A stretch of DNA of 64,000 bases from Phragmites australis (lineage: Eukaryota > Streptophyta > Magnoliopsida > Poales > Poaceae). The notes below the pieces were generated by a model. The model saw only the letters and a program-made list of their open reading frames with translations, was not told the DNA's origin and searched no databases. The stretch covers positions 19,441,819-19,505,818 of the forward strand of contig NC_084924.1 in NCBI RefSeq assembly GCF_958298935.1, written 5' to 3'. Shown piece by piece: positions 46,289 to 57,221 of this stretch; the stretch's first letter is position 1; each line of letters begins with the position of its first letter. Position numbers and translations under genes: made by a program.

Positions 46289-46622
46289 GGGAAAAATCTA
46301 AAATTAGACAATATATATAAACGTATTTGCCGAAATAGATAATATGTAGTCGTATTCATTAATTTAGCATCCGTATTCGTCACACGGTGTACCGAAAATG
46401 GATTTTTGGTACACCGTGTGCCGAAAATGAACTGTATTCGGCACACAGTGCCGTATTCAGCACACCGTGTGCCGAAAAACACTTTTTCGGTACCTGGTGT
46501 ACCAAAAATTTATTTTCGGTACACCGTGTGCCGAATACGGATGCTAAATTAATAAATACGACTATATATTGTCTATTTTGATAAATATATTCAGATATGT
46601 TATCTAATTTTAGATTTTTACC
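46289..46622. mobile_element. Foldback MULE-type MITE with 9-bp target duplication
   Basis: Terminal inverted repeats gggaaaaatctaaaattaga and ggtaaaaatctaaaattaga extend into arms of over 80 bp (tttagcatccgtattcg / cgaatacggatgctaaa), so most of the 334 bp can fold back. The flanks carry a perfect 9-bp duplication, acattctaa, at 46280-46288 and 46623-46631, typical of Mutator-like insertions. The centre repeats the palindrome ttcggcacaccgtgtgccga. No protein is encoded. Confidence 0.9.
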
Positions 46623-46631
46623 ACATTCTAA

Positions 46632-47351
46632 CTGCTTGCATTGCACAATGCATCAATCCACTTGAAATTAAATCAAATCATTTGAAGTAGTACACACACG
46701 CCATTACGAAGAAGTACGAGCTAGGTTGTATCTTCAGTAGGTAGCTGTTGATTTGGAAATCAACTAGTTATTACAATAGCTTGACAGATTGACAGTGACA
46801 GTAAATCTAAGTATTCATGTCCGCTTGCTCTGTACTTTTGACTTTTGAGCACATGGTTGTGGCCAGACGCTCGTCTCCTGCATCACTGTGGCAGAATTTG
46901 AGCCTTCCAAATTCTAAATAGGGTTATATTACAATGGGAATGTGAGATACCAACATGATTCTCCATGTTTCCATCCACATGAAAATAAGGAGTCCAATAG
47001 CTTACCTGATTTAGCATCCATTTCAATCCAAATGTTGTTGTGCATTCATTTTTTGCTGCGCTAGTGAGCCAGTCGCCCAGTCCTTATTATACAATTTATC
47101 TAGAGTCCTCAAAAAGGACAATCATGTGAACACCAGTATATCTAAGACTGCAATTAAGTGATGGGAGATTTCAGGACATGCCGTTAAGTAGAGTGACAAT
47201 TCATGGTTTGTTGAGTTAGAAATCCTGAATTACCACTCTGTAGAGTGTGAAATCCTGAATTATTCCTTTAATGAAAATCTCAATAACTAGATTGAACGAG
47301 GTCATGCAGATTGTAGTCAGTCAATCCAGAGGAATGAATGAAAGTGCTTGC
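46632..47351. other. Intron-like or unassigned DNA
   Basis: No coding frame. On the minus strand, ctaaatcag|gtaagc near 47007 looks like a donor site, but the sequence before it matches no protein I know. Probably intron and flank of captured gene pieces. Confidence 0.3.
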
Positions 47352-47444
47352 CTTCATATCATTGGCTTCAGCAGTAATGTCAGTGTCGAAACCCCTCAGA
47401 ACTTGTAGGGAAGTCTTGCAATCATCCATCATGTTCATCTTTGC
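47352..47444 (-). pseudogene. Captured exon of an ERD6-like sugar transporter
   Basis: A 93-bp exon encodes [20 protein letters not shown] followed by [11 protein letters not shown]. It matches the cytoplasmic loop after the PESPRWL motif in ERD6-like monosaccharide/H+ symporters of the vacuolar membrane. It is preceded by a proper acceptor (tttatctctag) and followed by aag|gcaagc, a GC-type donor. No neighbouring exon of the transporter was found on either side, so this is an isolated fragment that kept its intron borders. That points to DNA-level capture rather than a processed mRNA copy. Confidence 0.75.
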
Positions 47445-48086
47445 CTAGAGATAAACAGAAAAAAGTGGTCGTTAAAAATTTCAGCTTGGTGCATTACTCC
47501 AAAGTTCATATCCAGCCTGCGCATTTATATACCAGTACTGATCCATCTTTTGTTGATGAGTTTATGGGTTACTGGAATATTCGTTGGGAGTTGGCAATTA
47601 CATTATTCACTAACCTTTTACTGAACCATATTACCCAGCTTTCTGTCTGACCCATCACACTTTCTCTTGAAATCTTTTATTAGTGGCGAACTGGTAATCA
47701 TTGATTTGATATGGTAGTTGTGTATGAACTCTTGCACATTTGTGTGTAAATCATTTTTTTACCAATGTTCCTATCGGTGCTTCTTTTAGGAGACTGGTGA
47801 AAAAATAATATTGTCACTCAACTAAAGAGATATTTCCTTGCACCCAAACCTTAGGGATTTCATTGGCTACTCATTAAGGTTTTTATCATCGTTCCAGTAG
47901 TATTATTTTTTGCTATCGTTCTATATGGAATCTTCATTACCTGCACACATGAGCTATTTGTTTTTTAAATGGAAGCAGTCTGGGAGAACTTGTATCTATA
48001 AATTCGATTTAACCTCAATTTGAGATGGGGTACCATGAGGTGCATTTCAGTTCTTATGGTACATGACATGTTGATTGAACTTGTAG
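47445..48086. other. Intron-like spacer between captured exons
   Basis: T-rich sequence without frames, ending in a polypyrimidine-poor but usable acceptor (gaacttgtag) at 48086 for the next exon. The small open frame at 47441-47650 is unrecognised. Confidence 0.35.
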
Positions 48087-48254
48087 GTCAATGGTTCAGT
48101 TTTCCGCAGATGAGTTAGTTGCTTACCGGATAATGCCTAATGAGATACAATTCCTTGATCCAAAAGATTTCACAAAAGGTATTTTGTATAGGATAAGAAT
48201 GTCTAGCATAGCAGCAATGCATCTAGCAACTACATCAGGATCTCATGTTGCTGG
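48087..48254 (+). pseudogene. Captured exon fragment of translation initiation factor eIF2A
   Basis: After the acceptor at 48086 the exon reads MVQFSADELVAYRIMPNEIQ, FLDPKDFTKGILYRIRMSS and IAAMHLATTSGSHVAG. This is the diagnostic beta-propeller stretch of plant eIF2A, usually followed by FVPE. At 48254 the match stops abruptly and the DNA continues as a Gypsy element. eIF2A is a WD40-like factor that can deliver initiator tRNA to the small ribosomal subunit. The rest of the gene (about 500 residues) is absent from the window, so this is a fragment, not a host gene. Confidence 0.75.
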
Positions 48255-48735
48255 ATCTCAGCTGCAATATAGGTGGGTCCTGGATCACCTCGGCAATCTC
48301 TGCCGCGTGCTCCAGCGGAAGACAGCTCTCTGAAAGAAAACATAGCTCACATCTACAAATAAAAAAAACAGACAACAAAGATGACTCACCAGAGCTGATG
48401 GGGGGTGGAGTACACCCTCAGACACTCTTACGCACCTTGCTCAAAGGCACAGTCCCAGCCCATCTGAAGGGGCCGAATATGTAACATGGTGAACTCCTCC
48501 ACGAGATCACACATGCTTATCCTTTCAGCCACCCTCCGAAGAAGGGCCAACCGTGAAGCGAATGGTCGTCCGTGATCCCTATCTCCGGCTCCAGGACATA
48601 CGCGATATCTCAGTTGGAGGAGCGAAGGGGGGATGTAAGGCTAACGTTGTAGTAGAACCACCGCTTCAACCAGCCGGTATACCACTGACCGTTAATAGCC
48701 TTCGCCGGGAAGGCATCGCGGTACTACGGCCGTAT

Positions 48736-49305
48736 CTAGAAATTAACGCTGCCAAAGCTGAGGGGCCTCTTCGTCCCCTCAACCTTTACCATCTTCGGCT
48801 GATAGCTAGCAAAGTGGAGGGCCGCGAAGAAATCCGCCCTCACTTCGCACCCCTCTGCCCGCATGGCCCACTCGAAGGTGGCCAGGAGGGTGATGACGTT
48901 GGCATGGAGCTGCGGAAGCTCCACATAGTAGTAGCGGAGCACCTCCTCGAGCAGCGGCACCGACGAAAAGCCCAGGCCCGCTTTGAAGAAAGCCTCGAAC
49001 ACCACGACTTCGTGGGCTAGAGGCTCCGAGACCTCCTCGTCCAGCGGAGGTAAAATGATGACTCTGTAGGGAATCTTCCCCTCCCTAACCATCCGGTCAA
49101 GCTCCTCATCATTGATGGCGGACACCCCCAGTATGGTGGTCTGCTGGGGATGACTCCTGCTGGGGCGGCGGAGCTCCACCCTAGGCAGCGGCCCCATCAA
49201 CAACGCATGACCCGGCGCCACCTGACGGCCCCCTGTCGCGGCCACACCGGCGGTTTCGCTCTCCTCCTGAGTTCCTACTCCACCCGGGGCACTCGAGCCA
49301 GCCAT
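48736..49305 (-). pseudogene. Antisense ORF with 'putative gypsy-type transposon' (PF04195-like) domain
   Basis: From the ATG at 49305 (MAGSSAPGGVGTQEE) the product contains EVVVFEAFFKAGLGFSSVPL followed by LEEVLRYYYVELPQLHAN, the conserved core of a domain common in grass Gypsy elements. The frame stops at 48736, and weak similarity continues to about 48270 in other frames. It lies opposite to the transcription direction implied by the PPT and LTR. The function of this domain is not known. Confidence 0.65.
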
Positions 49306-49836
49306 ACGGAGCACGGGAAAACGGCGAAAGGTGCTAGACGGTGCAGAAGAAAGAAGAGCAGTAATCGACAGACACATGCGCAAAGCAAGGAAAGATGGAG
49401 GCCAAGGGCAAACGAGAACACGGTGTGGGTGAAAAGGCCGCTCAGGGAAATCCCTCCCCTTACAAAGGTAAGGGAGAGATCCCACCCCCCCCCCCCCCAC
49501 CTAGAAAAACGAGTGTATACCCTATCCCTTGGCCTGACAGACCACGATTGTAAGGAAGTGGAACCACCCCCTGTGACCCCCTAACCACAGGACGCCACGC
49601 GTCCCACGTCCACCTGAAAAGGCGCAGTCATGCCCTTCTCACAGGGCACATTCAATGCCCCTTGTCACCAGCGTCATCGGACGGACCGTTCAGATCAAGT
49701 GGGTCGACTCTTCCCAGGTAAGCCAAGCTATATTAGGGATCAAGAGTCATCGACAGCAAACCAGGAACCACCGGAGACCCTTCTCAGAAGAATCGTGGGC
49801 CCGACCGCTCCGTTAGCCGCCCTCACGAGGGGCTAT

Positions 49837-50640
49837 TGTTGGGGGTCGTTGTTAAGGACTCCTGATGGCCCCATGGCTTCGCTGGCCCATGCTCATGGGC
49901 CCATGCCTCCCAAAGGCCATTTTCTGACTTTCAGGCTTCAGAGTAACTACCTCTCGGAGCCATGCTTCCCGAAGCCTCCATCTCGCAAAGCCACGCCTCC
50001 CCCCGGAGCCCCACGTCTCTGGGGCTCGGGCAGGCTTCCCGAAGGCTACGAGGTAGATCATCAAGCCCCAAGAAAGATCTGCCAAGAGAGGAACACCAGT
50101 TATCCTTTACCTGCAAGGAAGTGACCAGCATTAATTAACTAGTCTAGTGGGCGCCGTCCCGACATCCCAGTACAATGGAGGTTATCCTGACACCCCTGAC
50201 ATCACGACGCCAGGCCGCAATTGGCGACCGGCTCACCCCTCTGGGTACAGGTACCCCAACAATTACCATGGTAGATATCTATCTCCTATATAGGGTAAAA
50301 AGTAGCTATTCAGGATAAGACCATGTAACTCGATCTTATCCTAGATATTTTACACATAGTGGTAACTTGCACGCTAAACTACGCTCAACCCTATAAATAA
50401 GGGGTTGTGGCCATCTGAGCAGGATGACACGCTCAACACAGCACAGATGAGTATAATCACAAAGTTTCCCTATGATACTCCTCCTAGCCTAGTCTATATC
50501 TTTACGAGCAATATATTTGTGATGTTTCTTCCTCTCAAACTTCGTCTCTAAACTTGAGTCTCCTCCTTAGAAAAAACTCTCACCGTACTTGCTAGAGTAA
50601 GACGATCTCTTGCTCCAACCACTGCCTTTTTTAACAGATA
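49837..50640 (+). repeat. Gypsy 3' LTR
   Basis: The LTR starts with tgttggggg right after the PPT. A ccccaaca motif at 50254-50261 mirrors the start but lies upstream of the TATA box (about 50391), so I place the end later, near ctccaacca at 50622. No second copy is in the window to confirm this. Confidence 0.55.
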
Positions 50641-50772
50641 GACTCAAGTGCTTGAGCTTCCATGTACGGTTTGGCTGATGCTGTGTGTGCTTGCACTGAA
50701 ACAAAAAAATGAAGCTCTGTGGCTCGTATCCTCTGGACCCACTTCTCACATAGACTGTAACTTGTTTTTCAG

Positions 50773-51070
50773 GCCGAAGATATAGGTTCATTTTCAGAAG
50801 TTGACGATCTTGCTAATACATTCTCAAAGGTTAGATTTCCTTGAAAACTGGAATTTGATTTTACAATAATATTCATTAGGTTCATGCGCAAACTCATTTT
50901 CCTCATCTTTCATCTTTGTGTTCTTATTGCACTTGATACATCTTTTTAATTAGATAACAGATACTCATTGCAATTCTAAACCTATCCTAATGTTCTGTTT
51001 GCATCCAGACATTGAGGGAAATGAAGTTTGTCTCCTCTATGCTAAAACATGGATTACAATTTCTAGCAAC
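50773..51070 (+). pseudogene. Two consecutive exon-like pieces of an unidentified gene
   Basis: Exon 1 (50773-50829) sits between ttgtttttcag and gttag and encodes AEDIGSFSEVDDLANTFSK, exactly 19 codons. Exon 2 starts at 51009 after tttgcatccag with TLREMKFVSSMLKHGLQF. Both borders are phase 0, the intron of 179 bases is plant-like, and the peptide is ordinary host-protein sequence. I do not recognise the protein. No further exons are obvious, so it is probably another captured or truncated piece. Confidence 0.5.
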
Positions 51071-52497
51071 ATGTACTATACGGAGTTACACCTTTCCCTA
51101 CCTTTAAAGAGGACTGAAAATTGTTTTAATATAACTCCTCTGAAACCTATCATTCAATCTGCCCCTTGATTTTTTAGTTGTTGAGTTGTTGGTCATATGG
51201 TGACTTGATGCACAACTGCCCCTTCCAATGATATGTATGTAATGAAAAGGAAAATACATCGTGATGGCAACTGCCCCTTCCAATGAAATTTATGTAATGA
51301 AAAGGGAAAACAAATACTTCCATGGTTGTATACTTGGACTCTGCCTTTTTTTTATTGTGCATTATGATGCATGACTGATTTGCTTACTGCTTCAGTTAGT
51401 TCTAGCTTGTATACAAAATGATGAAAGGTAGCAAAAGAATTCATAAAAGTACCGCAGAATATCTATCTCATATGAGCGGCATGTTCCGCTTTTAGCTATT
51501 TCACTATTATATTGCAGTTAAACTTGCGTGCAAGTGTTCTCCCATCGTATAAGCTTTTCATTGAAATAGATTATTCTTTAGACTATCTCTCACTGTTACC
51601 ATTTCTATTGATTTTATGTGCATGTGTTCTAAAATGGGATATTGATTGAGTGACAATGGAAAGTGACAAATGACAATGGGCATTAGATTGCATCGGATGC
51701 AAACAAAACAGGCACATGTGTTGGCGTTGGCGTTAACAACAGCACGTGGCGGCAGCGGCTCCAGGATAAAGTGATAGGACATGGATCTCGAAGGCGCTTC
51801 TCCGATCAGCGGCATCATGGCTCGTGGGCGAACATCTACATCATCGCGTCTAACCTGACTGTAGGGTGGGGGCCAAGGGTGATGACGAGCAAGGCGAGGG
51901 CCGAGGGCGATGGCGAGCAGGCTAGGGTGGCGTGTAGGGTGGGGGCTGAGGGTGATGGTGCACAGGCCGGGGGCAGCGCACAAGCTGGGGGTTAAGGGTG
52001 ATAGCACGTAGGCCGAGGGCGAGCGAGCGGTAGCCGTCGCCCGGCGGCTAGGGTTCGAGGGCGAGGTGGCTAGGGTAGAGTACGGTCGGAGGTGCCCCAT
52101 GCGGCCATGCCTAGGTTTTTGGCCGATTAGTTGGGCTGGGTGATCGTGTGCAGTCGGGCTAGCATGTGGGCTCATATGAAAACAAGGATCCTGCAGGAAT
52201 ATCATGATTAAAAACGGGATTTCATTACGGTCGGAAAAACATCAAAACTGTTTTTGGCTTCATTTTTGCGTTAAGTTTTTTGTTTTTGTCTCGATTCCGC
52301 GTAAGTCTTGAAAATCTAAAAACGATCAGGATAAATGTAGAAAACGAGAATGGATGGGACGAGATTGCTCCCACCCATTTTCAACCGTATCGAGGTGCCC
52401 CGCGCTACAAAGGCTCAGGTACGTCTGCCAAAGAGTACGATAGGTTAGGGACATTTGCGAGCATACGACAGTTTCGATATGGCAAAGACGCCTATTA
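51071..52497. other. Unclassified DNA with local repeats
   Basis: The section 51213-51320 holds two copies, 55 bases apart, of caactgccccttccaatga plus tatgtaatgaaaag. The section 51760-52100 is GC-rich degenerate repeat (gggccgagggcgatggcgag and variants). Long frames there are composition artefacts. The section 52200-52330 (cggtcggaaaaacatcaaaa, gtttttgtctcgattccgcg) resembles an old MITE end. No gene is supported. Confidence 0.4.
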
Positions 52498-52923
52498 AGG
52501 GTGTGTTTGGTTCTCCGAATGAGGTTTCGTAGAGCTACATCACACAAGTAGGATAAGGGAATGCAAACTGAGCAGAGTCTATTTGTTGAAAAGAAATTAA
52601 TGTGTTTGGTTAGTTGTATCTGTTTGAACAAGTTGAGCTGAATTTTTGTTTGGTTGACTGAATCTGATATCGCATGAGCAAATATAAGAGTTAAAATTGT
52701 GATTAATAAATCACATGAAGATAATTTTGTGACACTAACAAGTGACCCTATCTGCATGAGCTGATACAAAGATTACATTCGCTGTGCCAAGCTGTGAAGC
52801 GAAGGTCCAAGATGACACCATATATTTGTATCACAATAGATATAAGTAATTAAATGGACTTCTTCTCGTAATTCTACGTATCACTAAATCAGGATAGAGA
52901 GATCTGGAAACCAAACACACCCT
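52498..52923. mobile_element. MITE-like element, relative of the split one at 11875
   Basis: The terminal inverted repeats are perfect over 15 bases: agggtgtgtttggtt at 52498-52512 and aaccaaacacaccct at 52909-52923. The inside has the family phrase ttttgtgacactaacaagtg. It is about 426 bp without coding capacity. The target duplication is not clear. Confidence 0.75.
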
Positions 52924-53114
52924 GGTATCTGACAACGAGCACACTAGTATCTAGCGTGCATGCATGGAAGTCACGATGCAACACCCACACAATTGCTAGC
53001 CTTTCCCCATCGAAATTTCAGAAGAAAGGAATCGACGTAATGCCAAAGTCCTGCCTACGCTCGTAATCGCTTAAACAATTAGCGTATGCGGTGAGTTGTA
53101 CTGTGGCACGTCCT
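52924..53114. other. Short unassigned flank
   Basis: Nothing recognised. It lies between the MITE and the point where LINE coding similarity starts. Confidence 0.4.
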
Positions 53115-54251
53115 CCTCAATGAGCTGGCATCGACTTCTGCAGGCGCCGGACCACATGAGGCACGGTGACGACAGTGGCTGGGCCAACTGTCGTTGGTTA
53201 TGGAAGGCCTTCGCCAGGGCTTTGCATCTAATGTGGTTATGGCAAGAATGGAAGGCTCGCAACAAACCTTTGGTTGGCTCCGAAGTGCCATGTGATAACA
53301 CTGACAAACTTGTGTTTGCTGCCTCAACAGAGATCATCAATGGAAATAGGGAGATAATCTACCTCTGGCATTCTGCTTGGGCTCAAGGTTAGCGGCCTAG
53401 GGACCTTGCTCCTCTCATCTTCGTTGCTTCCAAGGTGAAACGGCGAATGCTTCAGGAGGCAATCACCGATGATTTGTGGATTCAGGATCTCGTGCTCCCT
53501 GGCAACATCACGGGCCAGCACATTGCGGAGTTCGTCTGTCTGTGGATAGCCGTGCATTAGGTGCAGCTTCGAACGCACATCCATGATAATATATTTTGGA
53601 AATTCTGTAAACATTGGGGAGTACACGATGACTTCAGCTTACTGCGCTCAATTCTGTTGTTATTTGGATGCAAACTACCGCTCTCTGTTCTGGAAAGCCT
53701 AGGCCCACCAAAGTATTATTTTTTTCTTGGCTGACGAACTAGAACCGGTTGTGGACCGCTGATAGGCTTGCAGACAGGGGCTGGCCTTCAATACTGCATG
53801 TGCTCTATGTAATTGTGTTGCCGAGTCCTGCCACCATCTCTTTGCCGAATGCTACTTTACCACATGTGTATGGCGCCAACTGGCTAATTGAGTGGTCCAA
53901 CCGGCTCTCAAGCCAGAGCTCTGGCCCCAATCGACAACAACAATAAATGTTTATACACATATATGCTAGTCTGTTGGGAGTTATGAAAAGAGCGAAATAG
54001 AATGACTTTTGATCGCAAGGAGCATCGTCCGAGCTATCATACAAAAAATCAAGGATGAAGCTTAGACCTGGCCTTTGCGGGAGCACTCCATTTGGGGGTG
54101 CCTAGAAGAGAATAGGCATTTTGCATATCCGGTGCCCAATTGTTGGGCATGCGACACTTTTTGTCCTTTTGTCAATTTTGTACTTTGACCCGTCCGATCT
54201 TTCTCTTCTATTAATATAACGGCTAACTCTCCTATCGGCTCGTTCAACAAA
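53115..54251 (+). pseudogene. LINE (L1-type) ORF2 3' end, reverse transcriptase zinc-binding region
   Basis: Broken frames read in order: WLWKAFARALHLMWLWQEW, NTDKLVFAASTEIINGNREI, LWHSAWAQG, then RPRDLAPLIFVASKVKRRML, AEFVCLWIAVH, then WTADRLADRGWPSI. This is the C-terminal part of plant LINE ORF2 after the reverse transcriptase, ending in the zf-RVT domain. Stops (for example after WAQG and AVH) and frameshifts show it is dead. The 3' end carries the LINE-type phrase ttctattaatataacggc at 54207, without a clear poly(A). The typical 5'-truncated state fits target-primed insertion. Confidence 0.85.
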
Positions 54252-54540
54252 CACTACTATAAAATCTATTTGGTGAGATGCCCCTATGCAAACAGATCTA
54301 CAAAGTCGTATGTGTATAGGGTATCGTACTCTGTTCCAAACTAGAACCATCTAAGACAATAACAATGAGCAGTTCTAACAAAATAGGACACTCCATTACA
54401 TGAACCGTATGTACTATTACTAATTACACAAATGATTCCAATCTACAACCGTGTGTACTATTATTACCCTGTATTGCAGACGGTTCCAAAGGAACAATAT
54501 AGACCGATCCAAACTGGAACCATCTATAATGTGCATATAT
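54252..54540. mobile_element. CACTA-type terminus with subterminal repeats
   Basis: It starts cactactataaaatct right at the LINE end. Inside are inverted copies of a gttccaaactagaaccat / gacggttccaaaggaac type unit (54336-54532). This belongs to a third CACTA family, different from A and B. No opposite end was found in the window. Confidence 0.6.
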
Positions 54541-55759
54541 AAATTCTCTCACCTCTAGCTTAGTAACAGCCCAAAATCCTGAAACAAAAGAAATAAAAAC
54601 TATTTTATAGATGAAATAAAAACTTTTGCAAAAAGTAAACAAAATCTTAAGTATATATATGTATACATGCTATGTACTTACATATATGGATATGTATATA
54701 TGTGTATAAACATATATATATGTATGAAAAGGCTTTTCCTTTATATGAGTATATGTATTTATACAAGCAAATATATATATATGATTGGTTGCTTGTTTGT
54801 GTAAGTATATGTGCCGTTTATGTATGCATGTGTGTGTATATATATGCATGACATTCTTGCTATATACATGTATATGTAAATAGAAATGCAAGAGATAAAA
54901 AAAGGAAAAAGAAAACGTAAAGAGAAAGAGAAAGAGAAAAACCTACCTATGTCATTTCCCTCTCTAAGCCCACCTCATCTCTCCTCTCTTTCGGCCCAAC
55001 AACCAACTGGCATGCCTTCTTTCCTTCTCTTCCGCTCTCTCTATTCTTTCTCGGACCACGCACCATCCTCTTTTTAGCCTAGTTTCTCCTGTGCATCCAA
55101 GCTAGCCCACTAGCGCCTCCGTCTTCCTCTCGCCAATCCCCTCTATCTCTATTGTTCCCCGACCGAAAAGGGTGGCGGGATCCAGATGAATTCACCTCGG
55201 CTACGAATCACCAACTATCTACAAGGTTACCAACGGGACGCAAGAAAAATCATAAACCCTAAACCTTATCTTCGACCAAGTGGGACTCAAACGTGAAATC
55301 CAATCGAGATTGGAGCAGTGCAGCCACCGGACTCCTTTGAGACCTAATCCAACACGATACCCCTTTCCTTCGCCCTCCTAACTATATAAACCGAGCCATA
55401 GGCCTCCCTCGAGCATCCCGACTGACCATATAAACCGAGCCATAGGCCTCCCTCGAGCATCCCGAGCCTTTTCCCCCACTTCTCACTGTAGATTCCCCAC
55501 AGGAAGACCACCATTGCCGAGCTCCGAGCACCATAGCCGCCTCGCGCCGCTGCCAACCCTCTCTACTCATCCCCATCGACACGTAGCTCAAATGGAATCA
55601 CTGGGGTCCACTGAGCCTTTTTCCACCTCTCGTAGAAGAACTCCGAGCAGCGTGACACGATCTCGGTGAAGTTCTAGCAGTGTGACGCTACAGGAAAGCC
55701 AGCGTTACCACTCTGTTTTGATCTGAGACTAACAAGGTCACAATCCACCGTACGATCTC
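54541..55759. other. Microsatellite and leader-like region
   Basis: The section 54650-54880 is a TA/TG-rich microsatellite (tatatatgtatacatg and variants). The section 54900-54950 is A/G-rich, then C/T-rich to about 55080. The section 55380-55470 holds a 44-bp duplication with a TATA box, followed by a C-rich leader-like sequence. No coding frame is convincing. It may be the interior of the CACTA element that starts at 54252. Confidence 0.4.
55385..55472 (+). repeat. Tandem duplication, 2 x 44 bp, each with a TATA box
   Basis: The unit tataaaccgagccataggcc plus tccctcgagcatcccg starts at 55385 and 55429 and is identical over about 36 bases. Each copy carries tataaa, so a promoter core has been doubled. 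Confidence 0.9.
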
Positions 55760-57216
55760 TGTCGGTGAATCAGGAACCAAGGGTCCCCGAATCCCGAGGC
55801 CAGGCCAACAATCCGCCACGTGGCACCTTCCCGCAGGGTTCACCTCCGCGAGGTACGAAAAGACTAAGTCCCGGGAGAGGGCGCTCGGGGCCACAAATAG
55901 TGGTCCCCGATAATCTGCGAAGACTAAGTGACCGGGAAGAGAGTGCTCGGGGAGGTGAACAGTGACCCCCGAGCACCCAAGTCCCCCGACGACCAGGAGA
56001 GCCAAGTACCGGGAAGGTTGTGCCCGGGGCTACGAACAGTGGCCCCCGGGCACCCGAGTACCCCGAGGACCCGAGGAAGGTAGTTCCGGGAGAGAGTGCT
56101 CGGGGCTGCGAACAGCGGCCCCCGAGCACTCGGTTCCCCGGGGATCTGAACAGTCAAATCCGGGAGAGAGTGCTCAGGGTCGTGAACAGTGACCCTCGAG
56201 CACTCGGTTCCCCGAGGACCAAGAGAGGGCTCTCCCGGGAGAGAGTGCTCGGGGAGGTGAACAGTGACCCTCGAGCACTCGGTTCCCCGATGGCCCAAGA
56301 AGTCCTTCGTCGGTGGCCCCCACAGGGGTCCAGCGGTGAGGCGTCAGCTTGTGAAAGGCCCGACGCCGCATTTAAGAGCGCGCGTGGCCTGTCACCTCCA
56401 ACTGCTCCCGCCACGCTCGGTGTCAGTCCCTGCCATATTCTGGCAGAAGGGCGTGGGGACATTTAATGCACGGGTCCCATCCCGCGTCATCTGGCTCGCC
56501 TCGGGATAGCTTCGCAAGGCCCGAGGCGCCCCATCTGCCGCTCTGTTGTGGCAGGCGTACAAGACCGAACGAGCACGCCGGGCCGCTCTGCGGCTGCCCA
56601 GTGGGCCCTCTCCACAGCGCCCGTTGCCAGCGCCATTATGACGACTGAAGACCGGGCGGGGGCGCGTTTTCAACCCCCTGTCACTTCGCGCAGAGGCCAT
56701 GGTGACTCCCTTTCCATTTATGGCGCCTTGGAGCTCGTGCCCTCCCTTTCGGGGCATGCTATCGCTGGCGAGTATTTAAGGAGCCGGCAGGCACGGACAA
56801 AGGCAACCGAGAGACAATACAAGTTGAAGCTAACAGAAGAACCCAGAACAGAGGGCGCTCGAACTCTCAGACCCTTACTCAGAGATCGAAGAACATCTTC
56901 GTACAAGCATAGAAGCTGAAGAACAAGGAGCCTAAAGCTCTAGGATAGACAGACATTCTTGTAACCAGCACATTCCTGTGAGACATTCTCAGGGCATTTA
57001 TAGCATCCACACAGGAGTAGGGTATTACGCTCAGTGCGGCCCGAACCTGTCTACTCCAGTGCATTTACTGCGTTCTGCATTAGATCATTCCGCACCACCT
57101 GCCATTGCATTCATATCCATTTATTTCTCGCGCAAACATATTCAGAATCATCCCCCCGGCCAAATCTCAAAAATGGGTCCCTCAGGATCCCTGCGATAGG
57201 AGTTAACCCTCTGACA
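55760..57216 (+). mobile_element. Solo LTR of a Ty3/Gypsy element
   Basis: 1,457 bp bounded by tgtcggtgaatcagg and ccctctgaca, flanked by the perfect 5-bp target duplication atctc (55755-55759, 57217-57221). It matches the 5' LTR at 61508-62968 over its length. It carries a promoter (tatttaag, 56773-56780) and tandem hairpin repeats at about 55870-56300. A solo LTR with an intact duplication is the product of recombination between the two LTRs of a former full element. Confidence 0.95.
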
Positions 57217-57221
57217 ATCTC

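Larger units (their letters stand above)
48255..50640 (+). mobile_element. 5'-truncated Ty3/Gypsy element: antisense ORF, PPT and 3' LTR
   Basis: No gag or pol remains. What is seen is an antisense ORF, then cacgaggggctat as a polypurine tract (49824-49836), and an LTR starting tgttgggggtcg at 49837. The LTR has a TATA box ctataaataagg at about 50391. Its right border is uncertain, probably between 50622 and 50640. Grande/Tat-type grass elements carry such a reverse ORF between pol and the 3' LTR, so the + orientation is favoured. The left break coincides with the end of the eIF2A exon. Confidence 0.65.

Noticed and set aside
50254..50261. ccccaaca as the end of a 425-bp LTR starting at 49837
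   Set aside because: It mirrors the LTR start, but the TATA box and leader lie to its right, so the LTR should extend further.
45857..51600. Helitron as the carrier of the captured exons
   Set aside because: Attractive given the mixed exons, but no TC 5' end with a 3' hairpin and CTRR could be located; left as an open question.
51558..52205. 215-codon minus-strand frame
   Set aside because: It is Pro/Ala/Ser-rich from degenerate GC repeats; no domain and no partner exon.
55765..56919. Many frames inside the solo LTR (and the same in 61405-62699)
   Set aside because: They are reading-frame shadows of the tandem hairpin repeats in LTR U3; none is conserved as protein between the two copies.
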